The position numbers and the translations under genes were made by a program. This document shows positions 1 through 9,270 of a stretch of 64,000 bases of DNA, piece after piece. Numbering within the stretch: position 1 is the first letter of the stretch; each line of letters starts with the position of its first letter. Origin of the DNA: Yersinia aldovae ATCC 35236 (GTDB lineage: Bacteria > Pseudomonadota > Gammaproteobacteria > Enterobacterales > Enterobacteriaceae). Under the pieces are notes generated by a model that saw only the letters and a list, made by a program, of their open reading frames with translations, was not told where the DNA came from and made no database searches. The stretch is from contig NZ_ACCB01000001.1 in NCBI RefSeq assembly GCF_000173735.1, positions 1 to 64,000 on the forward strand, read 5' to 3'.

Positions 1-44
1 AACGGTGATATACCCACAATATTTCACCGCATGCTTTATTTTAT

Positions 45-905
45 CTAAAGATGCTTCCTGAACCAGTCAGTCTGAATAGCGATTATATTGTCAAAATGTT
101 TACCACTATACATATCATAATGCATAGCCCCATCCTCAATATGCAACGTTTTATGTAATGAACTCACGGCATTATATAATTTTTGCCCTTGATCCGGCGG
201 GTTTACAGTGTCAGCACCTGCGATAACAACCAGCGTTGGGCAGGTGACTCGTGCAGCATTATCTTTAGGTTTATATCGCAGGGTTTCGCGAACGGTAAGA
301 AATGGGATCTTAATGTCCATTGCAGGATAAATTATTTTGTTTGTTTCGAAGAATGTTTTTGATTCTTTGTCATTCAGCACGCGAGTTACACCAACAAATG
401 TTTCTTTGCCGGTGGCTTGCTTCTTTTCTACCATCTTATCCAGTGTGGCAATAAAGCTCTGTTTCTCTTCCTCAGACATTTTTCCCGTGACGATATCTTC
501 ACCATCAGCAAATGCGAGCTGGCTGACTACACATGCGATATCAGGATTATCTGCCGCAGCACCAAATACATGGCACCCGCCGAATGATGTTCCCCACAAC
601 CCGATACGGCTGGCATTCATGTCTGTCTGCGCTTTAACCCATGCCACAACGCTGAGGATATCCTCAATTTGCATTGCCGGAACCAGACGGCCACGCTCAC
701 CTAAACTGCTGCCAAAACCGCGGTAATCGAAAGTGACCGTGTTAAATCCCGCTAAGGTAAACGCTTCTGCGAATGCCGGTAACAGAATCTCCTGAATGCC
801 ACAGAAACCGTGACACAAGATCACGACTGGCTTGTTGCCTTGATGTTCCGTGGTACGCAGGGTCAGAGAAATACCGTTGGGTAATTGATGTATGGCTGCT
901 TTCAT
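45..905 (-). CDS. alpha/beta hydrolase (YcjY/dienelactone-hydrolase-like)
   Basis: A 286-residue soluble alpha/beta-fold hydrolase. The oxyanion segment HGF is near residues 32-34, the nucleophile elbow G-T-S-F-G-G puts the catalytic serine at about residue 107, and an acid (D232, in GADTVNPP) and a histidine (about H262) complete the triad. There is no signal peptide, so it should act in the cytoplasm. The broad architecture fits the YcjY/dienelactone hydrolase-like serine hydrolases; the substrate cannot be read from sequence. It is followed on the same strand by nothing in the window and preceded, 93 bases away, by a second unrelated hydrolase in the same orientation, so the two may be co-transcribed. 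The family assignment is firm, the specific function is not. Confidence 0.85.
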   Translation of the reverse strand: MKAAIHQLPNGISLTLRTTEHQGNKPVVILCHGFCGIQEILLPAFAEAFTLAGFNTVTFDYRGFGSSLGERGRLVPAMQIEDILSVVAWVKAQTDMNASRIGLWGTSFGGCHVFGAAADNPDIACVVSQLAFADGEDIVTGKMSEEEKQSFIATLDKMVEKKQATGKETFVGVTRVLNDKESKTFFETNKIIYPAMDIKIPFLTVRETLRYKPKDNAARVTCPTLVVIAGADTVNPPDQGQKLYNAVSSLHKTLHIEDGAMHYDMYSGKHFDNIIAIQTDWFRKHL

Positions 906-998
906 CCTAACGACCTATTTTTTATGTATAAATACAAGGGTAACATAGCAAGATTGGAGCAAATCCTACCCGACAGATTAGTGACTAACGCTGCTGCA

Positions 999-1796
999 CT
1001 AATTGGCGCTATGAGCTTTGGATAAGAATTGTAGTAAGGTGTCTGTCACTATGTCGGGTTTTTCTTTATTACTGATATGTCCCGCACCAGGAATAATGAC
1101 ATGATCACATCGCAGTAATTTTGACATTAATGCACCTTCAGATGGTGGCCTGGGTTTGTCATACTCCCCCGTAATGACTATCGAAGGAACAGTGATTTTT
1201 TCAAGTAAAGATAATTTATTTGGACGCCCAAAGATTAACTTACCCAAAGGAACAATACTTTGGCGTAAACGTTCGACTGGGATACTCCTCAAATGATCGA
1301 TTAGAGGGTGTAACAGCATATTGGAAACATTATCTGAATAGAATAATTTCGCCGCATACTCTAGCAGTGGAGATTGTATGCTCCCGATTTTATCTATCTC
1401 ATTTAACATACCAAAATAGCGCAACCTTTCAGCGTCACTCTCCTCACCAAGAAAAGTGTCCATCAGGGCAAGTAAGTTGACTCTTTCAGGATGAAGGGCT
1501 GCCAATTCAGCTCCCCACATTCCACCGACTGACAACCCTAAAATGCCAAATTCTTTTATACCCAAATCATCCATTAAGCTGAGATGGTCATGGGCAATAT
1601 CTGAAAGGCTACTGTAGCCATCAGGGAGTTCTGGGGACGCGCCATGTCCCCATAAGTCAGGAATAATGACCCGGTAGCGCTTGGCTAGCTCGGGCAGTTG
1701 CGATGACCACATATCACTGCTGAAAAGATAGCTGTGTCCGAGCAACAGGGGAAAACCCGAACCTATATCGACGTAATGCATATTCTTTGTATTCAA
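999..1796 (-). CDS. alpha/beta hydrolase, 3-oxoadipate enol-lactonase-like
   Basis: A 265-residue alpha/beta hydrolase with a full triad: nucleophile elbow G-L-S-V-G-G (S89), acid in GEYDKP (about D213) and histidine in PGAGH (about H240). The conserved WGHG segment after strand 4 is typical of the PcaD/MhpC-like branch, which cleaves lactones, esters or C-C bonds of aromatic breakdown products. It is divergent from a transporter of the aromatic acid:H+ symporter family across a 446-base gap. This suggests a small uptake-plus-hydrolysis unit for an aromatic or enol-lactone compound; the pathway link is inference. Only 31% or so of such hydrolases can be assigned by eye, so I give no symbol. 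Confidence 0.82.
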   Translation of the reverse strand: MNTKNMHYVDIGSGFPLLLGHSYLFSSDMWSSQLPELAKRYRVIIPDLWGHGASPELPDGYSSLSDIAHDHLSLMDDLGIKEFGILGLSVGGMWGAELAALHPERVNLLALMDTFLGEESDAERLRYFGMLNEIDKIGSIQSPLLEYAAKLFYSDNVSNMLLHPLIDHLRSIPVERLRQSIVPLGKLIFGRPNKLSLLEKITVPSIVITGEYDKPRPPSEGALMSKLLRCDHVIIPGAGHISNKEKPDIVTDTLLQFLSKAHSAN

Positions 1797-2242
1797 TACT
1801 AACTCCTTATAGTAAGAGTCGAACCATTCCGGCTCATCATTGGCTGGAGCGCTGACTCAGATGATCGTTTGTCGGATTATTCTAAATTATCGAGCTGGAC
1901 TCCTGATGTAAACATGTCGCCGCTTCTGCACCTTATGTTTGTCTATATCGTGACGTCAAGGCGATCTGTTGGCGTTGCTCGAAAGATATCGGCTGTAATA
2001 AATTTCAGCGCATACAACGTGAATAAGGCCGCAATACACGATACATTCCAGTCACTAAGTTAAGTTACACAGATTATATTGCTAGTTAAGTAACAGATTA
2101 GTAAACATAACACTGAAATTTAATTAATAGGAAGAATATACAACAAAAATAACAAGCTACAGACAAATATAGTAAATATATTTGACAAGTGCTCATTAAA
2201 TGCAACAAATGTATATACATGTACATACTCGATGAGAGCTTA
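1797..2242. other. Divergent intergenic region between hydrolase and MFS gene
   Basis: This 446-base gap separates the divergently read hydrolase and transporter genes. It becomes strongly AT-rich towards the transporter (about 2080-2190), as expected for a promoter region. A 64-codon open frame at 1869-2063 has no recognisable domain, no good ribosome binding site and unremarkable composition, so I do not call it a gene. I found no clear operator. Confidence 0.5.
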
Positions 2243-3576
2243 ATGATGACTCATAGCTATAAATTGGATATTCAGCAAGAGATCGATAACAGCCATTTCT
2301 CTTTTTTTCATTGGAAAATCATCATATTAGGCTTTCTTATTCTGGCAATTGATGGCTACGATACAGCCGCTATGGGTTACATCGCGCCGGCATTGTCAGA
2401 TGACTGGGGGATTCCCAAGCAGAGTTTGGGGCTAGTATTGAGTGCCGCACTGCTCGGATTGTCACTTGGTGCGTTGGTGGCCGGGCCAATATCCGACAGG
2501 ATAGGGCGCAAAAAAGTGCTGATTTATTCCTGCTTGTTTTTTGGCCTTTCCAGTTTGGCCTCCGCGTATGCCAGCAGCCTTAACCTTCTCACATTTTGGC
2601 GTTTTATGACGGGTTTGGGGCTGGGAGCGGCTATGCCTAATGCCATTACCTTGATATCAGAGTACGCCCCTGCACGTTGCCGGGCACTGGCGATTAACAC
2701 GATGTACTGTGGTTTTCCTCTCGGTGCTGCTGCGGGTGGATTTATCTCTTCCTGGTTGGTACCACTTTATGGCTGGCAAAGCGTGTTATTACTTGGGGCT
2801 ATCATGCCGCTAGCATTGACCCTTTTGTTAGTGTTTTTATTACCTGAATCCGTGAAATATCTCGTCAGTAAGCAACGTTACCCAGAGAAAGTTCGCCAGA
2901 TTCTTATTTTGCTTATGCAACGGGATATCAAACCTACGACTCAGTTCTACCTTTATCAAGATCCACTGACACAGACTAAAAGTAGCCTTGGCCTGCTTTT
3001 CTCTTCCCGCTACCTGATTGGCACACTGATGCTATGGTTAACCTACTTTATGGGTTAATTATCTATTATGTATTACTGAGTTGGATGCCGATCCTGATGA
3101 ATGGCCTTGGCTATCAACTGCAACAATCGGCAATACTCACCTCTTTGTTTACCCTCGGTGGAACGCTGGGTATTATCATTGCAGGTTGGCTGATGGATCG
3201 CTGGAATGCTTATAAAGTTGTGTCATGCGGATTTATGATTACCGCTCTGCTGATTGTCCTGATGTCTACTCAGAATAGCCAGATACTCTTATTAGGTGGT
3301 TTGATTTTTCTGATGGGGGTCACCATGAACGGTGCTCAGTCTGGTTTACAATCTTTGGCGGTTAACTTCTATCCAACGCATAGCCGTGCGACAGGAATTT
3401 CCTGGATGCAGGGAATAGGGCGTTTTGGGGGTGTCGCGGGTACTTTATTGGCCGCACAATTACTCAATATGCACTGGCAGGTGGATAATATTCTTCTGTT
3501 TATGTGTATTCCGGCATTGGTCGCCGCCATAGCAACACTGATTAATATGCACCATCGGTTTAAGAACGGGGGCTGA
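2243..3576 (+). pseudogene. MFS transporter, aromatic acid:H+ symporter (AAHS) family, frameshifted
   Basis: A 12-helix major facilitator protein. Helix 1 carries the AAHS signature D-G-Y-D-T-A-A (as in PcaK-type 4-hydroxybenzoate/protocatechuate carriers), followed by the GPISDRIGRKK loop between helices 2 and 3. The frame ends at a stop at 3056-3058, and the rest of the protein continues in another frame. One extra G in the GGG run at 3052-3054 would join them as ...TYFMG-LIIYY... and give 444 residues, the normal family length. I start at the ATG at 2243, preceded by GAGAG, rather than at an upstream ATG with no ribosome site. As written it is broken within helix 7 or so; a sequencing error is a real alternative. 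It is divergent from a lactonase-like hydrolase, which fits aromatic acid uptake. Confidence 0.82.
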
Positions 3577-4524
3577 TAGGGCAATGATACTAAGCACGTC
3601 ATAATCATGTTTGTGAAAATCTATCGTTATGCGAAGTATTGCGTTCTGGGTGATTGACGATGACTATTTTATTTGGGGTTTGCTCGATCACAATTATCCC
3701 CAATCACTACGCATAACGACAGTGACTCTCAGGCACTTAATCCACGACAATAACATTGCTAATATAATGCGAATGCTGAAGCAGCACTACCCGTACTCAA
3801 TTAGACAGACCCTTGCCTCATTCTATTTTCAGTAACTGAAAAACTCTCTGCTACGGCACTTCTATGGTATTTCCCCGTCGACATATACTGTTTTCCCCCT
3901 TGAGTTAACACAAAGGTTTCCAGCATTCATTTGCAAACTGGCCTCCTGAATAGAACAGGAGATAAAGCTTTTCTCCGCCATAACACTATTAATAAAGTAT
4001 TTATCGCCAGTTCAGTTGCCATTCTCGTTTGCTTAAGCTGGCCAACGGCTCGAGGAGAGAATAAGTTCAGCACCACGACAGCCATGCCGGAGAAACGAAT
4101 GAAGCTTCTGAATAAATATGATGGTTAAAATACTGATGATTTAGTATTTGTAGCAGATGCTGGGGCAGTTTGGATTTTAACCTGCCTGTAAGGGTGATGC
4201 TATGTAATTAAATGTATTATATGACATTTTTTACTGGTTCAATAAGATGAATTTGATCTGCCTTGGTCTGATTCTTATTGATGCGGGCATCCCATAAGAT
4301 TTTTACCATAGGTCAATAGTTATCTTCACCGTGAAGGGGCTGTCTTTTGCGTATCCTGATACTCATAAATTATCCTCATAATTAACCACAATTGTAAGGT
4401 TACTCACATTGTTCTACAGTTAAAATGTTCTAATGTGTATGGGTGCGTGAATGGCGTGAGATTAAAACACGGATGGATAGCTAATATCCTTCATTATCGA
4501 TAGGTAAAATTTGCGGGTGATTGG
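3577..4524. other. Gene-poor, degenerate region
   Basis: There are 948 bases without a convincing gene. A 68-codon frame (3629-3835, +) starts with a hydrophobic, response-regulator-like stretch (FWVIDDDYFIWGLL) and could be the stub of a LuxR-type regulator. A 65-codon frame (3931-4128, +) contains one hydrophobic segment resembling a signal peptide and then stops. On the minus strand 4217-4366 reads as two short in-frame pieces separated by a TGA at 4313-4315. All look like debris or chance frames, and none has a recognisable domain. A CRP-like palindrome at 4393-4408 belongs to the next gene. Confidence 0.45.
4393..4408. promoter_or_regulatory. CRP-like binding site upstream of polysaccharide block
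   Basis: TGTAAGGTTACTCACA matches the CRP consensus TGTGA-N6-TCACA at 9 of 10 defined positions, with AT-rich flanks as in strong sites. It lies about 117 bases before the first gene of the 4.5-26.7 kb block, so it could activate that block when glucose is scarce. No promoter elements were mapped; this is a motif match only. Confidence 0.45.
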
Positions 4525-5751
4525 ATGATTCACGCATTTGCTATATCTGAAAATAAATGTAGAACTGCTCCCGTTTGGATAAAATCGTTGCGCTATGTGT
4601 CACCAGATAAACGTGACCTAAGAATCGATCTGTTGCGGGGTATTGCCTTAGTGATGATGGTTGTTGCCCACATTGAAGTGATGTCTGTACTGGATATTTT
4701 TACCTGGGAGCGCTTTGGTCTGACGACCGGCGCGGAAGGATTCGTTATTCTTTCGGGGTTTATGTTGGGCGTAATTAATCGTCAACGCCTGCAAAAAGAA
4801 GCCTTGCTAACCGTTAGCTATGCACTATACCGGCGAGCTTGCAAGATATATATCGTCAATATAGTTATCATTATAAGTATACTACTGCTAACTAAATTGA
4901 CATTCATAAACACCTTTGAAGTGACACATTTTACCGATCGATTTTCAGACGTGAACTATCCGTTATATCCAGTTTACGATCAGATAAAAGAATCCTGGTT
5001 TAACATGGTGTTCTATTTGCAAATTGGGCCACACCAAAGTCAGATTTTAGGTCTATATTTCTATCTGTTGCTGGCAACGCCTTTCTTTCTCTATTTATTG
5101 GAACGTAGATGGGTTGGATGGCTATTAATTATATCCCTTTCATTATATATACTCTATTTTTTCACTAGAATTAAGTTGACCTCGGCTCAGTTTGAATTTG
5201 CTTTTCCATTCTTGGCCTGGCAATTAATCTATGTGCTGGGCATGACGATTGGTTGGTATAAAGAAGAGTTGCTTTCTCTGGCTCGCACTAAGGCTGGATT
5301 TTGGAGTTTATGTATTATAGTTTTATTTACACTTGTAATGATGTTTATTGCACAAAATCATAATAATCCATTTATGCCTTATGACGTTATGCTGCATGTT
5401 ATAAATGCGCCACGCTTCAATTGGTTCTATGAAAATTTCGCTGCTAAAAATGCGTTAGGGCCACTGCGCGTTATGAATGATTTTAGTCTGCTAATAACAT
5501 GTTATTTGATATTGAGCTATTTGTGGGTGCCGATTAATAAGATATTTGGCTGGTTTTTAATAACGCTAGGTCAACATTCTTTATATGTTTTCATTGTCCA
5601 TGTATATGTGGTTTTACTGGTTAATCAAATTGTGGATTTTGGATTATGGCATCGTGCATGGCTGTTAAATACACTGGTTCATCTCTGTGCTTTACTGATG
5701 TTATGGTTATTAGCGAAATATAATGTTGGCAGGAAGTTTATTCCTAACTGA
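4525..5751 (+). CDS. OpgC-like membrane acyltransferase
   Basis: A 408-residue polytopic inner-membrane protein with about ten hydrophobic segments. The N-terminal block R-x-D-L-L-R-G-I-A at about residues 35-43, then VVAHIE and the SGFMLG motif, is characteristic of the OpgC branch of membrane acyltransferases. E. coli OpgC transfers succinyl groups to periplasmic beta-glucans. Here it heads a block containing a glucan phosphorylase, a GT2 synthase and glycosidases, and the next gene begins 15-32 bases downstream, so a role in acylating the product of this cluster is the natural inference. No opgG/opgH pair is present. The ribosome site before the ATG is weak (GCGGGTG). The family call is good; the acyl donor and acceptor are unknown. 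Confidence 0.8.
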   Translation: MIHAFAISENKCRTAPVWIKSLRYVSPDKRDLRIDLLRGIALVMMVVAHIEVMSVLDIFTWERFGLTTGAEGFVILSGFMLGVINRQRLQKEALLTVSYALYRRACKIYIVNIVIIISILLLTKLTFINTFEVTHFTDRFSDVNYPLYPVYDQIKESWFNMVFYLQIGPHQSQILGLYFYLLLATPFFLYLLERRWVGWLLIISLSLYILYFFTRIKLTSAQFEFAFPFLAWQLIYVLGMTIGWYKEELLSLARTKAGFWSLCIIVLFTLVMMFIAQNHNNPFMPYDVMLHVINAPRFNWFYENFAAKNALGPLRVMNDFSLLITCYLILSYLWVPINKIFGWFLITLGQHSLYVFIVHVYVVLLVNQIVDFGLWHRAWLLNTLVHLCALLMLWLLAKYNVGRKFIPN

Positions 5752-5783
5752 TATTTTTACTCAAAATGATAAAGAGGCCAGAG

Positions 5784-8234
5784 ATGAAAGATACACAGTC
5801 GACTCCAGATAAAGATCAGGTCAACAAACTGCGTGATAGCATACTTTATGAATTGAAATATTCTCTCGGAGTAACGCTTTTAACTGCATCATCCAGTGAT
5901 GTATTTAGTGCATTGGCATTGGTTGTGCGACGAAATCAAGTAGATGACTACTTCAGTACCCAAGAACGCCACTATCAGGCAAGAAAAAAACGTATTTACT
6001 ATATATCGATGGAGTTTTTGATTGGTCAGTCATTACGGAATAACCTAATAAATCAAGGAATGATGGAAATCACAAAAGCCGCATTAGAGTCTCTCGGTGT
6101 AGATTTTGAAATTATTGTCAGAAGTGAAGAAGATGCGGCACTGGGTAATGGTGGGTTAGGGCGTTTAGCTGCCTGTTTTATTGATTCAATGGCCACATTA
6201 GATCTTGCTGGGTCGGGGCATGGGATCAAGTATGAGTATGGTTTATTTCACCAACAAATTCAGGATGGTAAGCAAATAGAGAAACCTGATGATTGGCACT
6301 CTGCTCATTCACCCTGGCTTATAGAGCATCAAAGTCAGGCGATGATAATTCCGCTTTATGGCCGTATTGAGGAAATAAAAGATCTACAAGGTAATTACAA
6401 TCCAATGTGGATGGATTGGAAGATTATAATTGGCGTACCTCATGACTATCTGGTGTCGGGTTATAATAATAATACGGTGAATTCACTTCGTCTATACAGT
6501 GCCTGTGCTTCAGATTCATTTGATATTCATATTTTTAATCATGGTGATTACCTGAAGGCGGTTAATCAAAAAATAGCATCAGAAAATATTTCTAAAGTCC
6601 TTTACCCATCAGATGAAATTCTGGCGGGTAAAGAGTTGCGCCTAACCCAAGAGTATTTCCTGGTAGCTTGTACATTGCGAGATGTTATGCATGATTTCTT
6701 CTTGCATTCCACTGACCTTAATCAGTTGCCAGAGTTTGTGGCAATACAACTTAATGATACCCATCCGGCACTCGCTATTGTTGAACTGATGAGGATATTA
6801 GTTGATGAACATGCTGTCGACTGGGATATTGCTTGGGATTTAACACAACGGACGTGCGCCTACACCAATCACACCTTAATGCCTGAAGCGTTAGAAAAGT
6901 GGTCAGTTAATTTGTTCGAGTTGCTCTTGCCGCGACATCTACAAATTATCTATGAAATTAATCGGCGTTTCTTACTGGAAGTACACAGATGGCAGCCGGA
7001 ACGTACAGACTTATTGGCGTCAATGTCTTTGATTGAAGAGATGCCTGAAAAGAAAGTCCGGATGGCCTATCTTGCAATTATCGGCAGCCACAAAGTTAAC
7101 GGTGTGGCTAAATTGCATTCGGACTTGATTAAGTCAAACCTGGTGCCTGATTTTTATCATCTGATGCCGGAGAAGTTTACCAATCAAACAAACGGAGTTA
7201 CTCCACGGCGCTGGATACAGCAGGCTAATCCACGCTTATCACTATTTTTAGATGCTCACCTAGGTAATGAATGGGTTACCAATCTGACACTTTTAACCAA
7301 ATTGAGATCGTTAGCGAGCGACCGGGATGTTATTGCTGAGCTTGCAGAGATTAAGAAATTCAACAAACTGAAGTTAAGTCAGATAATAACCCGTCAGCAA
7401 GGCATAACTATTAACCCTGATGCAATGTTTGATTGCCAGATAAAGCGTATTCATGAATATAAACGGCAACTACTTAATGTCCTTTATGTCATTAATCTTT
7501 ATCATAGGATTCTTGACGGTGTGGTCTCTATCGCGCCTAAAGTTCATATTTTCTCAGGTAAAGCTGCACCAGGCTATGCGATGGCCAAGCTGATCATACA
7601 GCTGATTAATCAAGTTGCTCTGAAGGTGAATAATGATCCTAACGTTAATGGGCAGCTAAAAGTGGTATTTTTAGAGGATTATAAAGTCTCTTTAGCTGAG
7701 AGTATTATCCCCGCTGCTGATTTATCTGAACAGATATCTACTGCAGGTACTGAGGCTTCGGGTACTAGTAATATGAAGTTGGCAATGAATGGTGCTTTAA
7801 CTATTGGCACGCTAGATGGTGCTAATATCGAAATAAGAGATGCTGTTGGCCATGAGAATTTCTATGTTTTTGGTTTATCAGCGGAACAAATTGCAGAACA
7901 AAGATCAAAAGGACGTTCTCCATATGACGAGTATGCATCTAATACAGAACTGAAAATGACTGTTGATTCACTCATTTCAGGTTTTTTCCATGCAGATAAG
8001 AATCTATTTTATCCCCTATTTAATATGCTGGTAAATCATGGTGATCACTATTTCCATTTGGCTGATTTCTCCAGCTATTGTCAGGCCCAACATCAAGCCT
8101 TGACTGATTATAATAATACTTACAATTGGCATAGCAGAGCATTAAATACAATAAGTGGTATGGGAGAATTTTCCAGTGACAGGACTATTCGTGGTTATAG
8201 CAGGGATATTTGGGGAGAGGATAGTTTGAAGTGA
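5784..8234 (+). CDS. glgP: Alpha-glucan (glycogen/maltodextrin) phosphorylase
   Basis: A GT35 phosphorylase of 816 residues, which releases glucose-1-phosphate from alpha-1,4-glucan. Recognised segments are the YYISMEFLIGQSL and NGGLGRLAACF motifs near the N-terminus, the FDCQIKRIHEYKRQLLN block, and the pyridoxal-phosphate site E-A-S-G-T-S-N-M-K-L with the PLP lysine encoded at 7776-7778. The usual glycine of GTGNMK is serine here. I choose the ATG at 5784, which has AGAGG six bases before it, over an ATG 18 bases upstream with no ribosome site; this gives a length close to E. coli GlgP (815). Glycogen synthesis genes are not adjacent; instead it sits in a polysaccharide block, where it may supply glucose-1-phosphate. 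It overlaps the next gene by four bases (GTGA). Confidence 0.93.
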   Translation: MKDTQSTPDKDQVNKLRDSILYELKYSLGVTLLTASSSDVFSALALVVRRNQVDDYFSTQERHYQARKKRIYYISMEFLIGQSLRNNLINQGMMEITKAALESLGVDFEIIVRSEEDAALGNGGLGRLAACFIDSMATLDLAGSGHGIKYEYGLFHQQIQDGKQIEKPDDWHSAHSPWLIEHQSQAMIIPLYGRIEEIKDLQGNYNPMWMDWKIIIGVPHDYLVSGYNNNTVNSLRLYSACASDSFDIHIFNHGDYLKAVNQKIASENISKVLYPSDEILAGKELRLTQEYFLVACTLRDVMHDFFLHSTDLNQLPEFVAIQLNDTHPALAIVELMRILVDEHAVDWDIAWDLTQRTCAYTNHTLMPEALEKWSVNLFELLLPRHLQIIYEINRRFLLEVHRWQPERTDLLASMSLIEEMPEKKVRMAYLAIIGSHKVNGVAKLHSDLIKSNLVPDFYHLMPEKFTNQTNGVTPRRWIQQANPRLSLFLDAHLGNEWVTNLTLLTKLRSLASDRDVIAELAEIKKFNKLKLSQIITRQQGITINPDAMFDCQIKRIHEYKRQLLNVLYVINLYHRILDGVVSIAPKVHIFSGKAAPGYAMAKLIIQLINQVALKVNNDPNVNGQLKVVFLEDYKVSLAESIIPAADLSEQISTAGTEASGTSNMKLAMNGALTIGTLDGANIEIRDAVGHENFYVFGLSAEQIAEQRSKGRSPYDEYASNTELKMTVDSLISGFFHADKNLFYPLFNMLVNHGDHYFHLADFSSYCQAQHQALTDYNNTYNWHSRALNTISGMGEFSSDRTIRGYSRDIWGEDSLK

Positions 8235-9112
8235 GATACAACATATTATTTACAATGTTACTTGGTGGATTATTTGTCTACCCGTTAGATATTATGGCGG
8301 AGACAGCTAATCCACCGGCTGTTAAATTATTTACCAGCCCTTGGTCGCGCCTTTTTTCTGGTGATGAGGATACATTTTCGACGGCATTAACCTATAGCTC
8401 ACCACTTAAAAAAAAGATGGTCAATGTTCCTACTGGGGAACATACCTCCGAAGAAGTATACAAACTCAATCAGCGGGGGCTTTTTAGTATGCAGTATTCC
8501 CCGATAAGTTACTTTTTTGGCAATATGACTATTCGGGTTCCATTACAAAATACCAGTAAATACAGTACCGATTTTGTCTATAGTTTTGGTTATGACGATT
8601 GGCATCCGGGTACTTTCAGCCTGGTTTATGGTAATTACAACGATAATAATAGTTTTTTTCCTGCGACAGGTGCTCAAAGAACACGATTTGAGCAAGGCTC
8701 TTGGACTTTGGGCTACAAATTTGCCTTACCTAAGACGGTAGAGTCTGCGTTATTGATTAACAAAAACGACTCACTGATTTGTCAAGTTGGCTATAGCTAT
8801 GTGCCGCGTTATTACTCTGACGCCTCATCAACCATGAAAGAAAATAAGAACAGTTTTTTAGGGAGTTGTGGCTATACCTTACTACAACACTATTTTTTTC
8901 GCTTATCTGCTTTTTATTACCCAGACAAGAACCAGCAGCAACCTTGGAATTATGATTACACTTATAGTTTTGGCTATACGTCTGGTTATGCTCCGGGATC
9001 CTGGTCGCTTTATTATGGTAATTACACCGGAACTCGCTACCCGTGGCGGGAGAACGCAAATGCAAATTTTCGCAGTGGAACAATAAATCTTAGCTGGACT
9101 TTACCCTTGTAA
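8231..9112 (+). CDS. Putative outer-membrane beta-barrel protein with internal repeat
   Basis: A 293-residue exported protein that I do not recognise. The first 25 or so residues form a signal peptide ending near IMAETA. The mature part is rich in Tyr, Phe, Ser and Asn with alternating hydrophobic residues, as in outer-membrane barrels. It contains an internal repeat: Y-S-F-G-Y followed by a Trp/Pro-Gly turn and Y-G-N-Y occurs at about residues 117-138 and again at 245-267. Each repeat is followed by a G-S/T-W/I-x-L strand and the ending FALP or WTLPL. It starts with GTG inside the stop of the phosphorylase gene, so translation is coupled. A pore, or a scaffold for the polymer made by this cluster, is possible but unproven. 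Confidence 0.72.
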   Translation: MRYNILFTMLLGGLFVYPLDIMAETANPPAVKLFTSPWSRLFSGDEDTFSTALTYSSPLKKKMVNVPTGEHTSEEVYKLNQRGLFSMQYSPISYFFGNMTIRVPLQNTSKYSTDFVYSFGYDDWHPGTFSLVYGNYNDNNSFFPATGAQRTRFEQGSWTLGYKFALPKTVESALLINKNDSLICQVGYSYVPRYYSDASSTMKENKNSFLGSCGYTLLQHYFFRLSAFYYPDKNQQQPWNYDYTYSFGYTSGYAPGSWSLYYGNYTGTRYPWRENANANFRSGTINLSWTLPL

Positions 9113-9144
9113 ATTGAAAGGTTAAAACTCTGTGCTACGCTTAA

Positions 9145-9179
9145 TGGCACTATTAATAGTTAAGATAGTGTCATGTTTT
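9145..9179 (+). terminator. Weak hairpin between barrel gene and PP2C regulator
   Basis: TGGCACTAT (9145-9153) pairs with ATAGTGTCA (9165-9173) with one G-U pair, followed by TGTTTTA. It could partly separate the first three genes from the regulatory and synthase genes downstream. The T run is interrupted, so termination would be leaky at best. Confidence 0.4.
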
Positions 9180-9270
9180 ATCGGTGTATGAAAAAGTCAG
9201 GGACGTCGAATATCATCCATTACTGATGATGTTTGATTAGTTATGTTTACACGAAGTATTTGGATAACTT

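Noticed and set aside
1869-2063. 64-codon plus-strand frame in the divergent spacer
   Set aside because: No domain, no ribosome site, sits in a promoter region.
4217-4366. Two minus-strand in-frame pieces separated by TGA (4313-4315)
   Set aside because: Too short (17 and 30 codons), no homologue known to me; kept only as evidence of degeneration.
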